A DNA stretch of 64,000 nucleotides from Macrotrachela quadricornifera. Lineage: Eukaryota > Rotifera > Eurotatoria > Philodinida > Philodinidae. The position numbers and the translations under genes were made by a program. This document shows, piece by piece, positions 21,985 through 31,667 of this stretch. Below the pieces are notes generated by a model. The model saw only the letters and a list, made by a program, of their open reading frames with translations, did no database searches and was not told where the DNA came from. Location of the stretch: positions 95,136 to 159,135 of the forward strand of contig JAJEKB010020302.1 in assembly GCA_022393335.1 (NCBI GenBank), read 5' to 3'. Position 1 is the stretch's first letter; each line of letters opens with the position of its first letter.

Positions 21985-22075
21985 TACCCTCAACTACCCC
22001 TAGGACAGCTTATGAGGATCCAAGAGTATCTCTACAGTATAGCAGATAGAGATCCAAGGTTTGCCTTTCTCCCGC
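21985..22075. repeat. degenerate short repeats related to 24770-24940
   Basis: Two or three units with TTATGAGGATCCAAGAGTA-type cores. They resemble CTTGAGGATCTAAGGGTAC units further right. Confidence 0.3.
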
Positions 22076-22673
22076 TGTATTCTAATAGCACATATTCGTG
22101 CTCACTGCACGATCTGAGAATGTAAACACTGATAATCTATCATCAGTCCAGACGCGACGTAGATAACTTTTCACAAGTAACGCTCGTCGCTACTACTCAC
22201 TTAACCCTCGACTGAGTTCTAGTTATCATTATTTCTTGCTGGCCACTGGATTCTGCTCTGGTAACTATGCTGGATACGGGCGCATATATACACGTATTAC
22301 TGGTGACGACTATTCTATAAGATCCAGTCTTTAAACTTTTTGTTAAGATTTTCATATGGCCACGTGAAGTATAGGTCGCAGGCGGTCATCACTATCTCTA
22401 CTCCACTCCACTCTTAACTTCTCGGTTTTTTTATATAATGCCAGCATAGCCTAATAAAATACTTCATTTTTTTGCTCAAAACATCGTTTACAGGTAATAT
22501 AAAAACTAAAGCAGTTTTAAGAAAATAGTGACTAGTCGTTCATCGGCATCCCGCAGGGGCGCCACTCACGGCTAGCTGCTCTCATGCTGAAGTCTAGTTT
22601 CACATAAGTTCACTGTCTTGTGTTCACAACTACACTCATTAACGTTTTACTAACTCGAAAGGATTGCAGGATC

Positions 22674-23441
22674 TGTAACGGAAGGATTCTCTGCAGGACA
22701 TTCGAAGAAAAACAAGTAAAGGCACTGTTAGAGAGCACTCTAACATAGAGAATTACATTCCTTGTATATGTACATGCGTTACGCGCGTGCTCTATGTAAG
22801 TGTATGCATGGGCGGGTCGGACCGTAATTCCAGGGGGGGCAATAAGCACTTTTTCGCTGAAAAACGCTTGTTTTCATGACGTTTTCCTTAGAGTTCCAGC
22901 CAAAAATTTTTTTTACGGGGGGGGGGGGCAATTGCCCCCTCTCGCACCCCCCCTGGCCCGCCCATGAGTGTATGTCTTTTCCTTTCCTTTCTTTTTCGTT
23001 TGTATAACTTCTCTAGCATATCTAGGTCAATCTTTTTTTTTTTTCTCTCTTCTTTTCTTCTCTATTTCGTCTATGAGAATGATTGAAATTCTCATATCAC
23101 GTTTGGAAAGAAGATAAATGACGTCATGTGCATGCACTATGTCATGCGGATACATGACGTCATCTTCTTACTTTTAATATTAACTTAATATTAAGAAGGA
23201 GATGTACCCATTATTCTCCTTCTTGTCTTTGTTAAATTTCCTCATAAGCAGGAGAGAACCACGCGCTGCCCTCCTGCTTGTCTTTGTCTCTTCTCAATTT
23301 CTTTATGTGTTTTCTTTTCTTTTTTTCTTTTTAGTTGCGTGATCATATTCGAAGTGGTCCTATAAAAGGGACATCTTCGGTTGAATAAAATGAAGTTGAA
23401 ATATCATCATCATTTTCCCCTCTTCTGATCATAAAGTTACA
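22674..23441 (+). mobile_element. LTR-like block with inserted MITE
   Basis: The block begins TGTAACGG and ends GTTACA, the inverted ends typical of LTRs. It contains a TATAAAA at 23361 followed 17 bp later by an AATAAA signal at 23384, as expected for an LTR promoter and poly(A) site. Just after the end comes AGTTGGGACC, which resembles the start of a primer-binding site. Removing the MITE (22807-22966 plus one 8 bp duplication) leaves about 600 bp. I found no second LTR, no matching target duplication and no gag or pol sequence, so this is either a solo LTR or a chance resemblance. Confidence 0.4.
22807..22966. mobile_element. hAT-like MITE, 160 bp
   Basis: Perfect 8 bp target duplication AGTGTATG at 22799-22806 and 22967-22974. 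The termini are inverted: CATGGGCGGGTC at the left and GGCCCGCCCATG at the right, followed inside by G-rich and C-rich runs (a 12-14 G run near 22918). No coding capacity. Confidence 0.85.
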
Positions 23442-23449
23442 AGTTGGGA

Positions 23450-24469
23450 CCTATGTAACAGGCACATAGATCTATAAATAAGTGCACCATCTCTAAGTTT
23501 ATGAAACATCGCTGAGAAATTTTAACTATCTTTTTACAAATAACGAATATTGCGATGCATGAGTTCCTCAAAATCTGATTCAAGGAAGAATAAAATAACA
23601 AAATATTGACTGCCTTAAAGACCGGATTCTCAGAATCTGATTGGATTAATCTGGATTTTGGAAACCATTTCATTGATTGAAATTTGAAACAGATAAAATC
23701 TGATTGCTCAAAAGTCCGATGTGAAAAGTTTGCCACTGACTGAGTTTACTGGCGCACTAATCTGATTGAAAGAAAGCCGTGTGCCGAAAATAACTGAGCA
23801 GTGATCTTTAAACCGATGTTCTTTTGACCCGGTGACAAGCAAGCTTATTTTACTTTGCCCAATCCTCCCTTCGTCCATTAAATATACCAGTCTTTGTCTC
23901 TACGCTTCTGTAACTACTCACCTAAAAAAACATCACATTTTAAAAGTAGAAGGCAAAAAAGTTATCTTAATAATTATAGTAATAGAGATCAGATCCTATA
24001 TTTAAAGATTATTATTTTGTAGTCATTATGTACGATAGAACTTAAAAATAATCACATACATAACATACAATCAATAAATTCCAATAAAGTCATTTTTTCC
24101 AACAAGCTGAGTCTGAATTTACTGTATAAGCGAAATGATATTCTCTGCTGTATTCATTCTTTTTCGAAACAAAATTGTACTACCCCTGACCCTTATTATT
24201 CATAGATCACGTTAAACTCCATACTGTCTCGTTACTTATTTTTCGAAGTTGATATTCGCTTACAGTGATTCATTTGTTGTTTTCTATTCTTTGCTGATAT
24301 CTAGTTCCTAGGATCCACCAACGACCAACTCGAAGAATCTGTACCACCAGTATCAACTTCATGCCATAGTCCCCTAATCAGCACTTCAGTGACAATTTCC
24401 TCATTACAAAATCAGTGTTCTCTTAAAAAAAAACTCTTCTTTTAGCAAAAAAAATTATTTAAAAAGATT
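23450..24469. other. gene-poor stretch
   Basis: Nothing gene-like is supported. The minus-strand ORF at 23437-23736 runs through recurring AATCTGATT words and is probably spurious. Confidence 0.4.
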
Positions 24470-24650
24470 GAAAAGCCAATAGTACCACTCGATTGTCCGT
24501 CCTCAAAAATCTTTGGTAAAACTTTATAAAAAATCATTATTTTCTTTAAAAATGCCTATTTTTAACATAAAAAATTAATTGAGAAAGTCCAGAAACTAAA
24601 TGTACCGTTTGATTCCCCCACCACAAAACCCTTTAGTCAAATTTTACAGG
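24470..24650. repeat. dispersed 120 bp tandem repeat, third locus
   Basis: One and a half units matching 14690-15105: AATAGTACCACTCGATTG then CTTTGGTAAAACTTTAT, and later GTACCGTTTGATTCCCC with CTTTAGTCAAATTTTAC. Confidence 0.55.
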
Positions 24651-24769
24651 AGATACATGTGGCAGACAGGTGCCTAATAACCTTTTACACGATGTATTTT
24701 TAACCTTGTTGTTCTTTTGATCCTGACAGCCACATGCATACATATATACAAACTTTTTTTTCCATACGA

Positions 24770-24940
24770 CCTTCCATACAGTCGAGGAAATGGGACTTGA
24801 GGGCCCATGGGTACTGCTGTATAATAGGACTTGAGGATCTAAGGGTACCCTATATAGTGGCTTATTAGGACCTATAGATGCCTCATATGGTAGGTTATGA
24901 GCACCTCCATATAATAGAACTTGAAGACCATGGCTACATA
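24770..24940. repeat. degenerate short tandem repeat, about 35-40 bp
   Basis: Four or five units carrying GGACTTGAGG, AGGACTTGAGGATC, TTAGGACCTATAG and GAACTTGAAGACC cores. The overlapping 124-codon minus-strand ORF (24633-25007) is made mostly of this repeat and is not believed to be a gene. Confidence 0.4.
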
Positions 24941-25415
24941 GATAGTAGTTAAGCCGATGTTCTTTTGATTCTGATGTTTCTTTAACCTGTGACAAGCAAA
25001 CAAACAAACTATTTTTTTAGCCCTTAATTTCACGCTGAGGTCAATCTATAACATAAAATAAACTCATTTACTGAATACAACAGACTCACCGATTAACTTG
25101 GAAGGTTTTGAAAAATATCGGGTTCGGTAGTATTGCCACGCAACCTATAATTATATACAAGTAACTAATTAATTATGATATGGATTATCAAAAAGGTTCT
25201 GCCTTCATAATTTGCATTCAGATGCGCAGGATGTATTTCATAATATGACAAGACACTCACGCAAATACTTGATCTTAAAATATCCTCTACATGACGATAA
25301 TTTTTCATGGATTCACTCGTATTTATATAGCCTACATCGGCAAAACAAAACGATGAATGAGTAGTGAACAAAAAGGTTCCGTAAGTTTTTAACGCATCCT
25401 GAAGGGTACTATAGA

Positions 25416-25732
25416 TAGGGTCCGGCGGGATCGGGTGTTTTTGTCCCGATCCCGATCTTGTCTCGCTTGAACGAAACCCGTCCCGATTCCGGTCCCGGCA
25501 AAATATTTTTTCGGGATTTTCAATGCCGTGAGCATTTTCTGTGAATACGACTCATCCAGACTTTTAACCCATTAAAGCATTTCCTCGGGATTCCTAGTCC
25601 CGATCCCGCTTTTTAACAGGGATACCCGTCCAGATCCCGTTCCGTCGGGACAAAAGTCGAGATTTTGATCCCGGTCCCGACGGGGTCGGGATCGAGAAAA
25701 ATTAGGGATCGGGGTAGCCTCGCCGGATCCTA
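25416..25732. mobile_element. hAT-like MITE, 317 bp, inverted copy of 17822-18151
   Basis: The termini read TAGGGTCCGGCG and, inverted, TAGGATCCGGCG. They are flanked by ACTATAGA (25408-25415) and ACTATAGG (25733-25740), an 8 bp duplication with one mismatch. The interior is the reverse complement of the copy at 17822-18151, with the same CCCGATCCCGATC words. Confidence 0.8.
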
Positions 25733-25870
25733 ACTATAGGGAACTTTTTGAGAGTTATCTCAAGATATCACTAATAATATTTTAACGGTTGTCTCGGGGT
25801 ACTATTAGTAACTTGTTGATGGCTATCACAGAAGTAGTACAGGCAACTTTTTAAGACATATCAGAGAGCA
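25733..25870 (-). repeat. 34 bp tandem repeat, left inverted block
   Basis: About four units which, on the minus strand, read GATAGCC..CAA.AAGTTACTAATAGTAC-like. They are the inverse of the block at 27683-27954. Confidence 0.55.
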
Positions 25871-26269
25871 TGTCTCGTAATTCCTTAAGACTGTTTCGTT
25901 GCGGTATCCATTATTTTTAAGGTCTAACTTTGAGTGCTATATCTGCTTCCTTCTAGCTATCTAAACATACTTCATGGAAGACTTATTTGAGTTAGCAGCT
26001 GGAAGAAAATAATTTCAAATGCTAGAGATCATATCAAAACTTCAGACGCCATTGAAAACCGCTGCAATACACAAAGCAGAGCTGGACACGTCAAGTCAAT
26101 TTTTACTTGCCCAGAGTAACTTATTAGGAGTTTTTCACTATACTGACTTGATTTAACTGGATTGAAAAAAAATTTGACAGTCCTGACTTCACTTGATTGA
26201 CTTGAGAAAAACTTTTCAATGAACTTGACCACACTGGAAAAAAATGGGAGGCCTACCGAACTTCAAAGG

Positions 26270-27660
26270 CTTGGCACAGTTTTACGAAACGATTTGAAGT
26301 TCTGTGGCATACAAATCGTTTCGTAATTATTATAAAGAATCTTTTTAAGTTCTGAAAATTGCAAAAGGCTCCGAAGTGTGTTTACGAAACCCTCTAGAAG
26401 TTTCGTGTACCATGCACTGAACTTTCGGTAGTTCCGTATTTTTTGTACAAAGCTATTGATAGTTTCGCATAGTATTTAAACGTTCCGTAAATATTCTATG
26501 AAACCAGCTATAGTTTCGTAAATGTTCTAATAGTTCTCGATACGTTGTACGAAACTAGTCATGACTCCGTAAAAGATATACTGAAGTAATACATCATTTA
26601 CAATACTATGAACAGGTTCGTACAACCTACGTGGAACCTTTTCATATTTTACGAAGCCACTGATAGTTTCGTGAAACAATTAAAGGATTCGTATATCTTA
26701 TACAAATCTATCGAAAGTTTCGTAAAACATCAAAAGGTTCAGCTAACATTGTACAGAACTTTTCATAGTGTCATAGATGACGTAATGATTCGGCATATCT
26801 TTTACGAAACCATCACGAGTTTTGCACAATATGTGTGAAAGTATCAGAGCAATTACGAAACTATGGATGAGTTTGCGGAACTTATACGGAACCTTTAGAT
26901 GCTCGACGAAACTGCCAATAGTTTCATAATATGTATATTGAACCTTCAGATAAGTGGCGAAACTGTTAATGGCTTCGCATAAGATTTACGAAACTATTAT
27001 ATGGTTTTTGAAACTATAAATCGTTTTGTAAGATATGCCCAGAACTTTTGCAACATTTACGAAGGTATTCATGGCTTCGTAAAAGGTATACCAAATAGGA
27101 GTAGGACAGTTCAGTTCAGTTTGAAAGAACTGAACTGAACTGAACTGAACTGTCCTACTCATAATGCCAAACCGATACATAATTTACGAAACTTGCGATA
27201 TTTTCGTGTAAGGTATTCGGAACTTTCAATTGTTCCACGAAACTATCAAGGGTTTCATAAAATATCAAAAAGTTCAGCATACATTGTACGAAACTGTTCT
27301 TAGTTTGCTAAATAATGGAATGGTTCGGTATATCTTTTACGACACTATAGCTAGTTTTGTACAATATATTCGGAACTATTACAGCACTTACGAAACAATG
27401 AATGACATTTTAGAACTTATACAAACCTTTAAATGCTCTAAGAGGGTATCAACAGTTTTGTATAAAAGATACGAAACTGCCGAAAGTTCAGTAGATGATA
27501 CACAGAACTTCTCACAGGTTTCATAAAAAAAACTTCGAAACGCTATTCAATTTTCGGGCTGGGGGTGAGAATCTGTAGGAAAATTTACAAAACAATTTTC
27601 ATGCTACGAAAATTAAAACTGTTTCGTAAAATAGTATGAAACCTTCAAAATTAAGTAGAA
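26270..27660 (+). repeat. 51 bp tandem array with internal dyad
   Basis: Roughly 25 diverged units. Cores resemble TTTACGAAACTAT...ATAGTTTCGTA at about 26445, 26498, 26547, 26648, 26699, 26750, 26801, 26850, 26902 and 26953, which gives a period of 51 bp. Each unit pairs ACGAAAC with its complement GTTTCGT some 15 bases later. Since 51 is a multiple of three, the plus strand shows 17-residue repeats (FYEATDSFVKQ, LYKSIESFVKH, LYRTFHSVIDD, FYETITSFAQ) in ORFs at 26608-26838 and 27230-27526. Stops and frameshifts break the reading. It may be a degraded repeat protein or a minisatellite whose period is a multiple of three by chance. Confidence 0.7.
27099..27160. repeat. 62 bp hairpin built of AGTTC repeats
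   Basis: GAGTAGGACAGTTCAGTTCA is followed by a TTGAAAGAA turn and repeated GAACT words ending in GTCCTACTC, so the segment can fold into an almost perfect hairpin. It sits as an interruption inside the 51 bp array, which suggests a tiny inserted element. Confidence 0.7.
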
Positions 27661-27682
27661 CACCTACTTTTTTTACAGTGTG

Positions 27683-27954
27683 AGATAGCCCTCTGAAAGT
27701 TACTAATAATAAGCTAAGATAGGGCTCAAAAGATTACTAATGGTATTCAAGATAGCCCTTAAACAGTTACCTATATTATCCTGAGATAACCCTCAAGAAG
27801 TTATCTATAGTACCCCAAGATAGCTCTCAAAAAGTTATCCATAGTATCCCGAGAGAGCCGTCGAAAAGTTACCTATACTACTCTCAGATAGCCCTCAAAA
27901 ACTTACTAATGCTACTCCAAGTTAGCCCCCAAAAAACTATTTATAATACTTTAA
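27683..27954 (+). repeat. 34 bp tandem repeat, right block, 8 units
   Basis: Exactly eight 34 bp units (272 bp), each close to GATAGCCCTCAAAAAGTTAC followed by TATAGTACCCCAA-like sequence. It directly adjoins the right foldback arm. Similar units occur at 57865-57975. Confidence 0.8.
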
Positions 27955-28204
27955 GGATGCGTTTAAAATTTACGGAACCTTTTTGTCCACTACTCATTCA
28001 CCGTTTTGTTTTGCCAGTGTAGGCTGTATATATATACGAGTGAATTCATGAAAAATAATCATCATATAGAAGATGTTTTAAGATTAAGTATTTGTGCGAA
28101 TTTCTTGCTATATTGTGGAAGACATCCTGCATATCCGAATGTACATAATCAAGTAAGGACTTTTTTGATAAACTAGCATCCTAATTAATTAATTAATTAA
28201 TTAA

Positions 28205-28781
28205 CCCTTTGTGTCCCGGCGACGTATATATACGTCCTAGTATTTGTTCACTGTTGATGTATATCTCACGTATTGGCTAATCCCTGAAGGATTGTTCCTT
28301 CTTAGCTTATTATCATTTTGAGATATTCTAGGATGGGAATATTCCTTGTCTTTATCAACTTCTATAGTACTATGACCTGTAAGGTCCTAAAGGTCATAGA
28401 TTATCTTATCTCTCAAGTTCTGCATATCTTTTGTCTCTTTCTGTGTGTCATATAGATCCCTTTCCTTTCTTCTATCTTCGTACATGATGTCATGTTTTTT
28501 CTTTGCTTATTCCACAAACATTGCAATCAAAACACCCTTTAAGGAAATAGGCGACGTGCACATCCCGTAATGTTCAAAGTGATACACAGTATATGTATGT
28601 TGACTACAATGTACTTCTATGTAGTGTTGGTTGCTTTAAAGACTATCATATAGAAATGGACTACTAATGCTTATTTGACACAGAAATGCGATTTCTTTCA
28701 AAAAAAATATAAATAAAAGGACCAAATTTAAACATTACTTATAAAATTTGAATTTTCGCAAAAAAGCCGGGACTCAAAGGG
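28205..28781. mobile_element. piggyBac-like MITE, 577 bp
   Basis: Flanked by TTAA (28201-28204 and 28782-28785). The termini are CCCTTTGTGTCCCGGC and, inverted, CCCTTTGAGTCCCGGC. TTAA targets with CCCTTTG-like ends are typical of piggyBac. The left subterminal part has a palindrome, GACGTATATATACGTC. No transposase ORF. The ORF at 28748-28972 crosses its right end and is not believed. Confidence 0.8.
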
Positions 28782-28785
28782 TTAA

Positions 28786-29247
28786 TATATTTAATGTCTT
28801 TTCGTTTGAAAGAGCGCGTCGAGATGTAGAAAATCTCAGAGTCCTTCTTTTAAATGAAGTTCTATTTTTTATTATATATATATATATAGACATTTATGTA
28901 ACTAGAGACCCATTTTTGGCGTCTTTTTTAAGTCAAGGAATTTGTGAGCCCCTTTCTCCGTTAAAAAAGTAAGGATTTAAAAAAAGGATTCTATACTGCC
29001 TTGCATCCTGAGATGCTCTTTCAACCAAAAAAAAAATTCAATATGTTGACAGAGTCCGGACCGAGAAATCGTGGAATGAAAATGAGCTATTTTTGACTCT
29101 TGTTTGGTTCATATCTCTGTTAAACGTCGGCAAATCAAGCTGAAAATTTTATCACAGTCTCCTCATTTCAGCTCTAACATAGGCTCTAAATTTTCGCCCA
29201 TTTGACCATTCCTGAGCTGAGATCAGTTTTTGAGTGGAGACAAGCCT
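28786..29247. other. no gene seen
   Basis: Unique-looking sequence with T/A microsatellite (about 28868-28888). Nothing supported. Confidence 0.4.
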
Positions 29248-29440
29248 TAATACATCAAGGAAAAGATGATGAAGCATTAGATTATTATGCGCGTGCTCTA
29301 AGAATCAGAGAACAGATCTTATAAAATGAACATCTTAGAATGGCTGCAACACTAACAATGGAACCTTGTGCACTATCCACCGAGAAAATTGACCAAATTC
29401 AGTCAGAATTATCAGTCTCACCGATAAACTAACGAATGTA
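29248..29440 (+). pseudogene. TPR gene 3'-end fragment
   Basis: The plus strand encodes ALIHQGKDDEALDYYARALR, a TPR unit of the kinesin-light-chain-like kind seen in the ART-TPR proteins, then a TAA and further in-frame text ending IDQIQSELSVSPIN. The tail and following bases (ATTATCAGTCTCAC, AAAATATTACGT) recur near 63848-63898. This suggests two remnants of related TPR genes. Confidence 0.5.
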
Positions 29441-29667
29441 AAATATTACGTGCTCATAACTATAATGGAACGAAATATTCCATTTTTCAGATATTTGGCT
29501 TTATGGTATCTAAACATGAAAAAATCGAAACAACTCACGCCAAATGATTGATAGCAGTTGAAAATAATTCAAATGATCTGTTTTTCGCAGGTTATTGAAC
29601 TTCTCTGAGAACATATATATTCAGAGCTACGATCAAACATTTATACTTCAATTATTGAAATCCTTGT

Positions 29668-30519
29668 TTAAATCAAAAATTTTATTACAAAAATAAGAAT
29701 CAAATTAAACATATAAACAGAAAAAGTGGTAAAATTTAAAGATCCGGAATTAGTATTGAAGATGCCACCCCAATTTGCTTCAATTGCTTTTTTAATTACT
29801 ACTGCATTGTCAGGAGAATTGCACTTATCTAAGTTACATGTAAATTCGATTGAACTTGAATCTCTCGTTAATTCAGTTGGTGGTGATGTTTTAATTATGT
29901 AATAATTTATATTTATGACATCTTGAAACTGTTTGCAACTATACATAGTAGTTGGATTTGGGATTTCCTCCCAAGAATATGTGCAGATTCCATTCTTACA
30001 ATCAACAAGGGTACTTTGATTGTTATGGCACTGCTGTACACTTGATGAAACGCTATCATTATACAGTAATGTGGACAATTGAGAATAAAAGTTTTGCATT
30101 TGATCCATCAATCCAACATAATAAGAATTATATTTGTGATAATATTTGACGCTACAGTCATCATCATCAGTGCAGATATATCTCCAGTCCATGGTCTTTG
30201 CAATACTATCCGTTTTAAAAGAAAAATAACCTTCTGCCGCTATAGTAATAACAATGTTAGAATTAGTTGTATTGTCAGCGACAAATTTAACATGACCACT
30301 TTTTTTAATGTAGTCTATATCGAATATTAATAAACATCTTACAGCTTGAACTTGAGTCTTGCAACTCGAAGGTACGACTAGTGAATCATTAAAGAAAAAA
30401 TTAAATTCACAATCGGTGAGACAACTGATCATTTTATTCGAAGCCTCATCCGACGATGAAGTGCTTTCGGTCAAAGCAAGAGTCAATAATATCCATGCAA
30501 TTACCGTTCGATAGAACAT
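29668..30519 (-). CDS. secreted or GPI-anchored Cys-rich protein, 283 aa
   Basis: Single-exon ORF with an N-terminal signal peptide (residues about 1-18, hydrophobic ILLTLAL core). An extracellular-type body holds about a dozen cysteines and many N-glycosylation sequons (NDS, NTT, NQS, NFT). A C-terminal hydrophobic run (FSVYMFNLILIFVIKFLI) follows a Ser/Gly/Asn-rich stretch. That ending fits a GPI-anchor signal or a terminal membrane helix. No domain family recognised. The cysteine spacing suggests a small disulphide-bonded fold repeated twice, but this is inference. It stands alone, with no partner gene. The frame is intact, and a TATATATAA tract lies about 60 bp upstream of the start. Confidence 0.7.
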   Translation of the reverse strand: MFYRTVIAWILLTLALTESTSSSDEASNKMISCLTDCEFNFFFNDSLVVPSSCKTQVQAVRCLLIFDIDYIKKSGHVKFVADNTTNSNIVITIAAEGYFSFKTDSIAKTMDWRYICTDDDDCSVKYYHKYNSYYVGLMDQMQNFYSQLSTLLYNDSVSSSVQQCHNNQSTLVDCKNGICTYSWEEIPNPTTMYSCKQFQDVININYYIIKTSPPTELTRDSSSIEFTCNLDKCNSPDNAVVIKKAIEANWGGIFNTNSGSLNFTTFSVYMFNLILIFVIKFLI

Positions 30520-30781
30520 GTCAGTAAAAACTAGAAAGTGTAATAAGTATGGAGCAGGTATTCTGTCGTGAAAATATATATAAGTGTTGCGAAGTCTATA
30601 GATAAGCGAGATGTAAATATAAGAATAAATATTTATCCTTTTTTTCTTATCTTTGTTGAAAAAGAGTGAGGTTCTTCTATTGATCCTCTTCTTTCACATA
30701 AGTGGTATACGGAAAAGAAATCATGTGAGTGTATATAATTATGTGATGTAATTGAACGAATCATTTAGTTATTTAAATTAA

Positions 30782-31190
30782 TTAATCAAATTCATTTGAA
30801 GGATGATGATAAAGCTCTATCCATTCATCTTTTTTTATTGAATCGTATTTTTGAATTAAATCCACGTTGAATATTTTTCGTAAAGGATTAAATTCCATTA
30901 ACCATTGTTATCCATCACGTGTAAAAAATGTTGTTGTTATGATTAGTTTATTAGAAATAATTTTTTCGCATAAAACAAATTTATATGCATTAAGTGAAGG
31001 ACTTTTTTCTATATCATACATCGGTATCAATGAATTTTGTTTCGTATATAATGGAATGCGATCAAAACGACTTGTATCTTCTTGAATAAATGTTTCAAAT
31101 TTACATGTAAGATGCAGATAATTGAAACTTCGACTAAAAATTTTTGTTGCCGTTTTTTACATAATTTCATAGATTTTTAGCTGTTGATCA
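30782..31190 (-). pseudogene. unrecognised gene fragment, C-terminal end
   Basis: The minus strand reads continuously from about 31180 to a TAA at 30782-30784 with one internal TAA. Segments include FSRSFNYLHLTCKFETFI, TSRFDRIPLYTKQNSLIPMY, SLNAYKFVLCEKIISNKL and QKYDSIKKDEWIELYHHP. Composition is protein-like and codon use is consistent. The overlapping plus-strand ORF (30867-31085) is a shadow. Family not recognised; upstream exons were not found. Confidence 0.4.
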
Positions 31191-31667
31191 CGAATGCCTA
31201 CTTTTTAGCCTTATCAAATGCATCTTTTCGCGAGATGCGCAAAATTTTCAATTTGTAAATGAATCGAGTTTTTCTACGCAAATGATAAAGGCAAATATTT
31301 TATTTCATTCAACTGAGCATACCACCACTTACAAAGTTGCAGAGCGTTTTTTTTTCTTTTCTTTCCTGTGTTGAGAAAAGACACTTTTACTGATGAGGTA
31401 GGACCAGGGAGAAGATGGTTTTTAAATAAAATGTCTATTTTTTATTCAAATTAGGTGAAAGTTTGTTGACATGGGTAAAAACTTATGATAAATTCAATAG
31501 GCACACTTTCAGGATTTTCAGAGTATATTCAACAGGTCGTTGGAAATTCTTTTTCGAAAACCATAGTTCTGCGATATCAATCGATAGTTTATGATCTTCA
31601 ATAGATAAATTAATCACTCATTATGTTTAACTATGTAATATGATGGGAAGCACCTTAGATAAAAGTA

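Larger units (their letters stand above)
25176..28180. mobile_element. 3.0 kb composite foldback element
   Basis: Arms of about 230 bp at 25176-25407 and about 27955-28180 are inverted copies. They share AATACTT, TTTTTCATG, ATTCACTCGTAT, GGCAAAACAAAACG and AAAAAGGTTCCGTAA in mirrored order. Candidate target duplication CTAATTAATTA (25165-25175 and 28181-28191) is AT-rich, so its significance is uncertain. Inside the arms lie blocks of a 34 bp tandem repeat in opposite orientations (25733-25870 and 27683-27954). In the centre is a 51 bp tandem array (26270-27660). A hAT-like MITE (25416-25732) has landed in the left 34 bp block. No transposase was found. Long TIRs and subterminal tandem repeats recall foldback and Mutator-like elements; the superfamily is not established. 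Confidence 0.7.

Noticed and set aside
24633..25007. 124-codon minus-strand ORF
   Set aside because: It is composed largely of short tandem repeats and lacks any domain-like pattern.
25974..26232. Possible small MITE with AGCTGGACACGTCAAG / CTTGACCACACTGG ends
   Set aside because: The inverted match is weak and no target duplication was found.
26608..27526. Treating the 51 bp array ORFs as a functional repeat-protein gene
   Set aside because: Frames shift and stop repeatedly, and no start, splice or end signals support a gene; kept only as an observation.
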